Shown here one piece after another: positions 1-5,426 of a stretch of DNA of 6,034 nt. Every line of letters begins with the position of its first letter. The stretch's first letter is position 1. The position numbers and the translations under genes were made by a program. The stretch spans positions 1 through 6,034 of the forward strand of contig JAVHYG010000083.1 of the NCBI GenBank assembly GCA_031119195.1, in the 5' to 3' direction. Under the pieces are notes generated by a model. The model ran no database searches and was not told the origin of the DNA. It saw nothing but the letters and a program-made list of their open reading frames with translations. Origin of the DNA: Rickettsiella sp. (GTDB lineage Bacteria > Pseudomonadota > Gammaproteobacteria > Diplorickettsiales > Diplorickettsiaceae).

Positions 1-829
1 GGAAGAAGTGGTTGCTGCGAAAAAGAACCCAAGCGCCGTAGTAAAGATTGGTATGGTCGGTAAATATATGGGTTTAGCTGATTCCTACAAATCTTTAAGC
101 GAAGCATTAATGCATGCAGGTATTATAACGCATACTGAAGTGAATATAGTTTATATCGATGCAGAAGCTTTAGAACAACAAGGAACTAAATTATTAGAAC
201 CTTTAGATGCGATTGTGGTTCCAGGTGGGTTTGGTAAACGCGGTATCGATGGAAAGATAATGGCGGCGCAGTATGCGCGTGAAAACAATGTACCTTATCT
301 TGGTATTTGTCTAGGCATGCAAACAGCCCTTATAGAATTTGCGCGTCATGTGGGATTGGAAAATGCCCACAGCACCGAATTTGATCCAGAAACACCTTAC
401 CCCGTCGTTGCTTTAGTCACAGAATGGATTACACATGAAGGGTGGCGTGAAAAGCGTGATATAAATTCGGATTTGGGCGGAACGATGCGTTTAGGTGGAC
501 AGACATGTCGTCTTACCGAGGGAAGTAAAGCAAACATTTTATATGGTCAGGAGACTATTTTTGAACGTCATCGCCATCGTTATGAAATTAATAATCTACT
601 ATTACCAAAACTAGAAAAGCATGGATTAATTATTTCTGGTCGTTCGGAAGATGGAAATTTAGTTGAGATGATTGAATTAAAAAATCATCCTTGGTTTATT
701 GGTTGTCAATTCCATCCGGAATTTACTTCAAATCCACGCAAAGGGCATCCTTTGTTTGTTAGTTTCGTTGAGGCAGCGCGTTTGCAGCATTCTAACAGTT
801 TAATGTTAGCTAAAGTAACTTCGACTTAG
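1..829 (+). CDS. pyrG: CTP synthase, C-terminal glutaminase domain (partial, 5' end outside window)
   Basis: This enzyme makes CTP from UTP, ATP and glutamine, the last step of de novo pyrimidine nucleotide synthesis in the cytosol. The reading frame is open from the first complete codon at position 2, so the GTG at 8 is internal. The 275 or so visible residues are the class I glutamine amidotransferase half of a protein usually near 545 residues; the N-terminal synthase half lies to the left. The domain opens with KIGMVGKYMGLADSYKSL and has the oxyanion segment PGGFGKRG. The nucleophile elbow is LGICLGMQ, with the catalytic Cys codon at 308-310. The His-Glu pair lies in CQFHPEFTSNP, with His at 713-715 and Glu at 719-721. 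All catalytic residues are intact. The stop is TAG at 827-829. Base composition is richer in GC than the genes to the right. The assignment is secure. Confidence 0.97.
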   Translation, partial: EEVVAAKKNPSAVVKIGMVGKYMGLADSYKSLSEALMHAGIITHTEVNIVYIDAEALEQQGTKLLEPLDAIVVPGGFGKRGIDGKIMAAQYARENNVPYLGICLGMQTALIEFARHVGLENAHSTEFDPETPYPVVALVTEWITHEGWREKRDINSDLGGTMRLGGQTCRLTEGSKANILYGQETIFERHRHRYEINNLLLPKLEKHGLIISGRSEDGNLVEMIELKNHPWFIGCQFHPEFTSNPRKGHPLFVSFVEAARLQHSNSLMLAKVTST

Positions 830-1083
830 TCTTGTTTAAGCTTTATATTTTATTGTATTTTAAAAATATACATTTGCAATGGCATGTTTTTTCTTGGTGG
901 GGTGGATAGTTTAAATAAGCTCACGCTAGCAACCATGGTAGTGTAATGAAATAAGTTATTTTACTATATGCTAAAAAGATTTTTGCATTGCGGACTGTTT
1001 ATGTAGATGGTTGTAATACCCTTTCGCGGTTTAAATTTATATCTTGTGTTTGAATGCTATATAAAAACTTATAAATATCATGG
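830..1083. other. AT-rich intergenic region between pyrG and wzm
   Basis: No coding sequence is supported here. At 844-851 and 863-870 there is an 8-bp AT-only inverted repeat (TATATTTT/AAAATATA) with an 11-nt spacer. Just after it, 871-886 can form a small bulged hairpin with GC/GC next to an AATG loop, followed by TTTTTTCTT at 887-895. This is a weak candidate for the pyrG terminator. An imperfect dyad spans 941-969, centred on AAATAAGTTATTT. A promoter for wzm is expected in 960-1075, but no pair of -35 and -10 boxes with 16-18 bp spacing stood out, so none is called. Confidence 0.5.
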
Positions 1084-1968
1084 ATGGGCAATGTAATGGA
1101 TGGAATAAAAGAAGATGTATTTTCTAAGCATGACGTATTTCTAAATAATGGTTGTGTTGTTCCCACAGTATCTCTTGATTCAAGCCATCGTCTTGCTTTG
1201 ATAGATATTTTAGATGGATTTAAACAATGGCGTATTTGGTTTTTACTTGCCTGGCAAGATATTAAACTTCGTTATCGTAGATCAACCTTAGGCCCTTTTT
1301 GGATCACCCTAAGTATGGCGGTAACCATCTATACTATGGGGTTGTTATACGGGCGATTGTTTAAAATGGATTTAGCCCAATACTATCCTTTTCTTGCTAC
1401 GGGTATTTTGGTCTGGAGTCTTATTTCATCGCTATTAACGGAAGGAGCTAGTATTTTCGTTGATTCAGAACAATTTATTAAGCAGATGAAACAACCGTAT
1501 TCGGTATTTGTTTTTAAGACCGTTACTAAATGCTTTATTATTTTTTTACATCATATTTTAGTGCTTTTACCCATTATTCTTTTTTTTAATGTCAAAATTA
1601 ATCTTTATTCGCTGTTTGCTTTATTAAGCTTAATAATTATTTGGTTAAATGGAATTTCTTATGGGGTTATATTAGCTATTTTAGGTACGAGATTTCGGGA
1701 TATAGTGCAATTGATTATTAGTCTTGTACAAGTCATATTTTTTTTAACTCCTATTATATGGTCCCCTAGTGTACTGCCTGATCGTTATCAATATATCGTT
1801 AACCTTAATCCTTTTGCACAATTCATGGAATTATTGAGAAATCCGTTATTAGGAACACTTCCTTCAAATTATACTATTTATTTCATTACCATCATGACAT
1901 TACTGGGTTTTTTCGTTTCTTTTATGATATTTTCACGTTACCGCGTTAGAATTGCTTATTGGCTGTAA
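1084..1968 (+). CDS. wzm: O-antigen/polysaccharide ABC-2 exporter, permease subunit (Wzm-like)
   Basis: This is the transmembrane half of an ABC-2 exporter that moves undecaprenyl-linked O-antigen or a related glycan from cytoplasm to periplasm, as a dimer with two Wzt ATPases. The diagnostic segment is FKQWRIWFLLAWQDIKLRYR, running into RSTLGPFW at residues 46-73, an amphipathic entry helix typical of Wzm/KpsM/TagG permeases. About six membrane segments follow, near residues 71-92, 103-123, 151-169, 176-200, 208-226 and 265-285. The motif LTPIIWSPSVLP (221-232) and NLNPFAQFMELLRNPLLG (240-257) are also family-typical. At 294 residues it is a little long, because about 33 residues precede the conserved part. 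The start is uncertain: ATG 1084 lacks a clear Shine-Dalgarno sequence, and ATG 1096 (residue 5) is equally possible. Its stop lies 6-9 bp before wzt, so the two are one operon. Which glycan is exported cannot be told from this sequence. Confidence 0.92.
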   Translation: MGNVMDGIKEDVFSKHDVFLNNGCVVPTVSLDSSHRLALIDILDGFKQWRIWFLLAWQDIKLRYRRSTLGPFWITLSMAVTIYTMGLLYGRLFKMDLAQYYPFLATGILVWSLISSLLTEGASIFVDSEQFIKQMKQPYSVFVFKTVTKCFIIFLHHILVLLPIILFFNVKINLYSLFALLSLIIIWLNGISYGVILAILGTRFRDIVQLIISLVQVIFFLTPIIWSPSVLPDRYQYIVNLNPFAQFMELLRNPLLGTLPSNYTIYFITIMTLLGFFVSFMIFSRYRVRIAYWL

Positions 1969-1971
1969 GGA
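1967..1971 (+). promoter_or_regulatory. Shine-Dalgarno sequence that decides the wzt start
   Basis: AAGGA overlaps the wzm stop codon (TAA 1966-1968). Two adjacent in-frame ATGs follow at 1975 and 1978. The spacing is 3 nt to the first and 6 nt to the second, so the second is favoured. Overlap with the wzm stop suggests that translation of the two subunits is coupled. Confidence 0.6.
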
Positions 1972-1977
1972 ACCATG

Positions 1978-2727
1978 ATGGCCTCAATACATTTGGATTC
2001 AGTATCTGTTGATTTTCCTATCTATAATTTAAGTGCGCGTTCGTTAAGGAAACAGTTTTTGCGTCTTACGACAGGAGGTGCTTTAAATAGTAAAGAAAAT
2101 ATTGTTGTGGTAAAAGCTTTGGATAAGGTGACAATAAAAATAAATCATGGTGACCGTGTTGGACTGATTGGACATAATGGCGCAGGAAAAAGTACATTAT
2201 TACGTGTTTTAGCTAAAATTTATGAGCCTATTCAAGGACGAATTTATAATGAAGGGAAAGTTTCTCCTTTGTTGAATGTAATGTTAGGTATTAACCACGA
2301 ATCGACAGGCTATGAAAATATTATGGTAAGGGGATTATTGCTTGGTTTAACACGTAAGGAAATTAGAGCTAGATTATGTCAAATTGCTGAGTTTACAGAG
2401 TTGGGTGATTATCTATTTGCTCCAGTTCGAACCTATTCTTCTGGTATGCAATTACGTTTAGCCTTTGCAGTTGCTACTTGCATAAAACCCGATATTTTAT
2501 TGATGGATGAAATGATTGAAGTAGGCGATAGTATTTTTATAAAAAAAGCACAAACACGTTTAGGAGAATTTATTGATAAATCAAGTATTTTAGTGTTGGC
2601 CTCACATTCCAGTGAAACTATTCGGAGATTTTGTAATAAAGTGATTTTATTAGAGAAAGGAACAGTTAAATATTTTGGATCACTAGCGGAAGGATTTGAA
2701 AGATATGAAATTTTAGAATCAAAATAA
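1978..2727 (+). CDS. wzt: O-antigen/polysaccharide ABC exporter, ATP-binding subunit (short Wzt-like)
   Basis: This cytoplasmic ATPase pairs with the Wzm-like permease and powers glycan export. Numbering from ATG 1978 (249 residues), the Walker A is GHNGAGKST at about 65-73, and the Q-loop region is SPLLNVMLGINHESTGYENI near 96-115. The signature is YSSGMQLRLAFA at about 153-164, the Walker B is ILLMDEM at about 173-179, and the switch His lies in LASHSSE near 210. All ATPase elements are intact. The N-terminus MASIHLDSVSVDFPIYN and the long insert before Walker A are typical of the polysaccharide-export subfamily. The protein ends soon after the nucleotide-binding domain, so it lacks the C-terminal carbohydrate-binding domain that long Wzt proteins (E. 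coli O8/O9a type) use to recognise a capped chain end. It therefore resembles short Wzt/RfbE/KpsT forms. An in-frame ATG at 1975 would add one Met. Confidence 0.93.
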   Translation: MASIHLDSVSVDFPIYNLSARSLRKQFLRLTTGGALNSKENIVVVKALDKVTIKINHGDRVGLIGHNGAGKSTLLRVLAKIYEPIQGRIYNEGKVSPLLNVMLGINHESTGYENIMVRGLLLGLTRKEIRARLCQIAEFTELGDYLFAPVRTYSSGMQLRLAFAVATCIKPDILLMDEMIEVGDSIFIKKAQTRLGEFIDKSSILVLASHSSETIRRFCNKVILLEKGTVKYFGSLAEGFERYEILESK

Positions 2728-2749
2728 CTTTATTAGAGTGGAGAATATA

Positions 2750-2800
2750 ATGTCTAGAAATAGAAATATAGTTTTTAAGGTAGTATATACAATTACATAA
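2750..2800 (+). other. 16-codon ORF with a strong ribosome binding site; possible gene remnant or leader peptide
   Basis: GTGGAG at 2738-2743 lies 6 nt before ATG 2750-2752, a well-placed translation start only 22 bp after the wzt stop. The frame encodes MSRNRNIVFKVVYTIT and ends at TAA 2798-2800. I recognise no family. It could be the surviving first codons of a third operon gene whose body was deleted, since wzm-wzt pairs are usually followed by glycosyltransferase or other glycan genes. It could also be a short leader, or chance. No continuation is recognisable in another frame downstream. Confidence 0.3.
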
Positions 2801-2847
2801 CATAGAGAAAAAATTTTTACATTTTAAAATACACACCACGAAAAAAC

Positions 2848-2874
2848 ACTTGAAATTTTAGTACAGTTTCAAGT
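2848..2874. repeat. 8-bp inverted repeat, hairpin-forming
   Basis: ACTTGAAA at 2848-2855 and TTTCAAGT at 2867-2874 are exact reverse complements with an 11-nt spacer (2856-2866). In RNA the stem could add a U-G and a U-A pair inside. No T-run follows directly, so alone it is a poor terminator. It may form a tandem structure with the palindrome that starts 3 bp later. The left arm contains TTGAAA, a fair -35 match, but the best -10 partner (TTCAAT, 2874-2879) is weak. Confidence 0.5.
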
Positions 2875-2876
2875 TC

Positions 2877-2915
2877 AATAAGTATATATATATATACTTA
2901 TTTATTTTATTTTTA
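2877..2915 (+). terminator. TA-rich perfect palindrome followed by T-rich tract; candidate wzm-wzt terminator
   Basis: A perfect 26-bp palindrome spans 2877-2902. Its core is seven TA dinucleotides (2883-2896), flanked by AATAAG on the left and CTTATT on the right. As RNA it can fold into a stem of about 11 bp with a 4-nt loop, nearly all A-U with one G-C pair, and it is followed by TTTATTTTATTTTT. This resembles an intrinsic terminator in layout, but the stem is unusually AT-rich, so efficiency is doubtful. It could instead be a cruciform or easily melted promoter element for the gene at 2990. The palindrome is certain; the role is inferred. Confidence 0.4.
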
Positions 2916-2962
2916 AGAATAATTATTTTTATCAACTAATTGAAGATCATAGTATAAAAATT

Positions 2963-2993
2963 ACGTTTAAATTAAAGGAGTTAATTTAAATGT
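2963..2993 (+). promoter_or_regulatory. Translation-initiation hairpin with Shine-Dalgarno in the loop
   Basis: TTTAAATTAA (2966-2975) and TTAATTTAAA (2981-2990) are a perfect 10-bp inverted repeat around the loop AGGAG (2976-2980), the core Shine-Dalgarno sequence of the gene starting at 2990. The stem extends by a G-U, a C-G and an A-U pair (2965/2991, 2964/2992, 2963/2993), so the whole AUG is in the 3' arm. Shine-Dalgarno to ATG spacing is 9 nt. Displaying GGA in a hairpin loop over a ribosome binding site is the known binding geometry of CsrA/RsmA. An A-U-rich stem over the start codon could also respond to temperature or ribosome load. The structure is seen in the sequence; regulation is inferred. 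Confidence 0.55.
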
Positions 2994-4558
2994 TTCAGCA
3001 AAGTAAGTTAATTTATTACATAGAAATTTTTTGGCTGTCTTCACTTATAATTTTTGCTAGTTTAATTTATTTAAATCAGGAATATATTGGATTATTTTTT
3101 AATTCTGATCATTTGATGTTTCCTGCGGTATTTCAAGATTTATTTTTAAATCAAGGACATTTTAAAGATTGGAGTTTATCGCCGGCACCTCATTTCTTTC
3201 CCGATATACTTATTTTTTTACCTGCATTTTTTTTGACTAAAGATATCTTTTATCAGTTTCTAATAACCTTATGTTTGCAATTAGTATTTTTATATTTATC
3301 AGTAAAGTATTTTTATAGCCAATTTTTTCCAAAAAAAATAACCATTATCTTTGCTTTAGCTTCAGTAAGTATTTTTTATTTGTTGACTTTTAAAAAACCA
3401 GCTTCCCTTTTGCTTGCAGCCGGTCCATTAATTCCTGCTGGGCACATGGGCGAATTTATAGTAGGTATTTTTGTTGTTAGTATGCAGCTTAAAATTATTA
3501 CTAATGACAATTTTAAGCTTAAGAATAATTTTCTTTTATTTGGTACAGCATTGATTTTTCTTTGTAGTCTATCAGATTGGCTATTTTTCATACAATTTGC
3601 ATTAGCAATTCTTTTTACATATTTATTTTTGTATATAAATCGTATTATTAAATTTAAAATTGTGCGTCACTATGCAATTTTACCTTGTGTAGCTTCTATA
3701 ACAGGCGTACTTTTAACAAAATATACCGTTCCGACAGATATTTTACTAAAATACTTATCGCATCCATCACTTAAAAAAATTTCATTAGTAACAATACATA
3801 ATCAATTTTCGACACTTATTAATCTATTTAAATCAGATATGAATTGGTTTACAAGCGTTCAGTCTATTTTATTTTATAGTGGTGTTTTTGCACTATTTTG
3901 TATATGCAATAAAAGAAACAAGGAAAATAGTATATTAACTATGAAATTACTATTTTTAAGTAACTTTATACTTTTTAGTGTAGTTTTTACCATATTTTTT
4001 ATTTTTTTATTAGCACAAGAAGCGTATGTTCAGGATAGATATATGTATACAATATTTTATTTTCCAATTCTTATTTTTTTTTATTTTTATGCGTTAATTA
4101 TAAAAAAAAAATTGAATAACTTCTTAATTTTTTTAGCTATTCTAGTAATGTTATGTCTTATATTTAATATTTTATTTTCAGTTAACTCCCCAAGATTTAA
4201 AATTAAAACTAATTATTATCCTGAGTATATTTCATGTATTGATCGTGCTTTACATGGAAAAAAATATAGCGGGATTGCTTATTATTCAGATGCAAATGTT
4301 ATTTCTATGCTGAGTAAAGAAAAATTACAAGTAGTGTCGGTTTTGTCGAACTTAGAAGAGTTTCCATATGCTATTAATCGAAAGAAATATAAAAAATCTT
4401 ATACTTTTGCAGTTGTTGATGTTAATCCACCTGTTTTATCTTGGAAATTAGATCGAGAATTAATTGAACATATCAATGGTAAACCTGAAAAAAAATTAAT
4501 TTGTGGAAATAAAGAAATATTAATTTATAAAGAAGACAAGTTAAAAATACGTGCTTAG
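2990..4558 (+). CDS. Multi-pass membrane protein, possibly GT-C-like, probable surface glycan role
   Basis: I do not recognise a named family with certainty. The 522-residue protein has about ten or eleven hydrophobic segments, near residues 10-28, 72-106 (two), 117-134, 155-169, 183-216 (two), 229-244, 290-305, 320-341, 352-371 and 377-397. A C-terminal part of about 125 residues without membrane segments follows. Between the first two segments is a polar loop, NSDHLMFPAVFQDLF (38-52) and WSLSPAPHFFPD (61-72), with Asp40, His41, Asp50, His68 and Asp72 as possible functional residues. GHMGEF (151-156) and QDRYMYTIFYFP (348-359) also stand out. An acidic first loop followed by many helices and a soluble tail is the general layout of GT-C enzymes that use polyprenyl-phosphate sugars, but this is inference from topology. 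The ribosome binding site AAAGGAG (2974-2980) fixes the start. Composition is extremely AT-rich (10 G/C of 60 in 3061-3120), with A10 and T9 runs, unlike pyrG. Confidence 0.85.
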   Translation: MFQQSKLIYYIEIFWLSSLIIFASLIYLNQEYIGLFFNSDHLMFPAVFQDLFLNQGHFKDWSLSPAPHFFPDILIFLPAFFLTKDIFYQFLITLCLQLVFLYLSVKYFYSQFFPKKITIIFALASVSIFYLLTFKKPASLLLAAGPLIPAGHMGEFIVGIFVVSMQLKIITNDNFKLKNNFLLFGTALIFLCSLSDWLFFIQFALAILFTYLFLYINRIIKFKIVRHYAILPCVASITGVLLTKYTVPTDILLKYLSHPSLKKISLVTIHNQFSTLINLFKSDMNWFTSVQSILFYSGVFALFCICNKRNKENSILTMKLLFLSNFILFSVVFTIFFIFLLAQEAYVQDRYMYTIFYFPILIFFYFYALIIKKKLNNFLIFLAILVMLCLIFNILFSVNSPRFKIKTNYYPEYISCIDRALHGKKYSGIAYYSDANVISMLSKEKLQVVSVLSNLEEFPYAINRKKYKKSYTFAVVDVNPPVLSWKLDRELIEHINGKPEKKLICGNKEILIYKEDKLKIRA

Positions 4559-4587
4559 AGAAAATAGTTTTTGGTTTTCAATTTGAA

Positions 4588-4606
4588 GACTAAAAAAAAT
4601 TTAGTC
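4588..4606. terminator. Small hairpin between convergent genes; weak bidirectional terminator candidate
   Basis: GACTAAA (4588-4594) and TTTAGTC (4600-4606) form a 7-bp stem around an AAAAA loop, midway in the 55-bp gap between the stop codons of two converging genes. A second short dyad, TTCAATTTGAA, precedes it at 4577-4587. Neither strand has a good T-run straight after the stem, so termination efficiency is doubtful. Location is the main support. Confidence 0.35.
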
Positions 4607-4613
4607 GCTGATA

Positions 4614-5426
4614 CTATTTACCACGTTTAACCACAATACCGATAGAAGTACAAATATAGTCTGCTAATTTCAACTTTATATGTTTGTCTTGTTTGTAAGG
4701 CGGAATATCGATATGTAAATCAAGGTCATGTTTATTGGGTGCAATGATTAAATCAGAAACATGATGTCCACGTTGGCGCAGAAGGCAAATTAGTTTTTCA
4801 ATATCTTGTTTTCTATAAATAACAGTAATTCCTTGATCCAAAGTCTGTTCGTTAGAAGACAGATTAAATTCCGTAGTATGGCAAGCAACTCCACCGATAC
4901 GTAATGTTTTTTCAACACTATTAATGACGAAATCAAATCCTGATTGTAATGAGCCTAAATGTTCAAAACAGCAAGATGACCAACAAAAGTCAAATTCCTT
5001 GAGGTTTGGATCTATATTATTCATGTCGCAGGTTTTATATGAAACACGTTCTATGAATTTTCTTTTAGATAAAATTTCAGGTTTATGTATTTTATCTAAA
5101 GAATCTGAAAATTGTTGATGTTGATTCCAGCCATTTCTATAGGCAATTTCAGATGGCGCATCTGTAGCTAAAATCTGGCAATTTAATGAGGCAAAGAATG
5201 ATGACAACGGCTCCGATCCAACGCCAAAACCAAGTCCTTTAGCACCAGAGACCAAGATTTTATGCTGATAGAGATGATGTATAATGTAAACAAATTCCCA
5301 CTGTTTCCTGTGAAATTTGAGTTTTTGAACAAGCTTTTTACATATTTTCTTGTAACAGGGATGAAAAAAATCCATTGCGTTACAAGTTGAGTAGGCCATG
5401 AAAGGGCTGGATTTGTTGACTTCCAT
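4614..5426 (-). CDS. Class I SAM-dependent methyltransferase, polysaccharide-cluster type
   Basis: This is probably a soluble cytoplasmic enzyme that transfers a methyl group from S-adenosylmethionine; the acceptor is unknown, with a sugar of the neighbouring glycan system a likely guess. Numbering from ATG 5426 (270 residues), the glycine-rich SAM loop is GAKGLGFGVGSEPLSSFFAS at about 61-80. It is followed by the acidic strand end ATDAP (87-91), CDMNNID (133-139) and FDFCWSSCCFEHLGS (145-159), then LRIGGVACHTTEFNLSSNEQ (175-194). That order matches a Rossmann methyltransferase. The motif CWSSCCFEHLGS and the ending DIPPYKQDKHIKLKLADYICTSIGIVVKR recall uncharacterised methyltransferases seen in surface-polysaccharide loci. 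The ATG overlaps the upstream gene's stop by one base (TGATG), with AAGGA 11 nt before it, so translation is probably coupled. A TTG at 5429 is in frame but less likely. The gene converges on the membrane protein gene. Confidence 0.85.
   Translation of the reverse strand: MEVNKSSPFMAYSTCNAMDFFHPCYKKICKKLVQKLKFHRKQWEFVYIIHHLYQHKILVSGAKGLGFGVGSEPLSSFFASLNCQILATDAPSEIAYRNGWNQHQQFSDSLDKIHKPEILSKRKFIERVSYKTCDMNNIDPNLKEFDFCWSSCCFEHLGSLQSGFDFVINSVEKTLRIGGVACHTTEFNLSSNEQTLDQGITVIYRKQDIEKLICLLRQRGHHVSDLIIAPNKHDLDLHIDIPPYKQDKHIKLKLADYICTSIGIVVKRGK

Noticed and set aside
8..10. GTG as the start of pyrG
   Set aside because: The frame stays open to the left edge and the protein here is the middle of CTP synthase, so the true start is outside the window.
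1011..1065. Possible sigma-70 promoter (TTGTAA at 1011-1016, TATATA/TATAAA at 1058-1065)
   Set aside because: No -35/-10 pair has acceptable spacing, and TATA-like strings are expected by chance in such AT-rich DNA.
1080..1082. ATG just before the wzm start
   Set aside because: It is in another frame and does not lead into the permease sequence.
3376..3591. 71-codon minus-strand ORF
   Set aside because: It lies wholly inside and antisense to the membrane protein gene, has no ribosome binding site or recognisable domain, and its peptide reads as a mirror of hydrophobic codons.
4924..5118. 64-codon plus-strand ORF
   Set aside because: It is antisense to the methyltransferase gene, whose motifs cover this stretch, and it has no family resemblance of its own.
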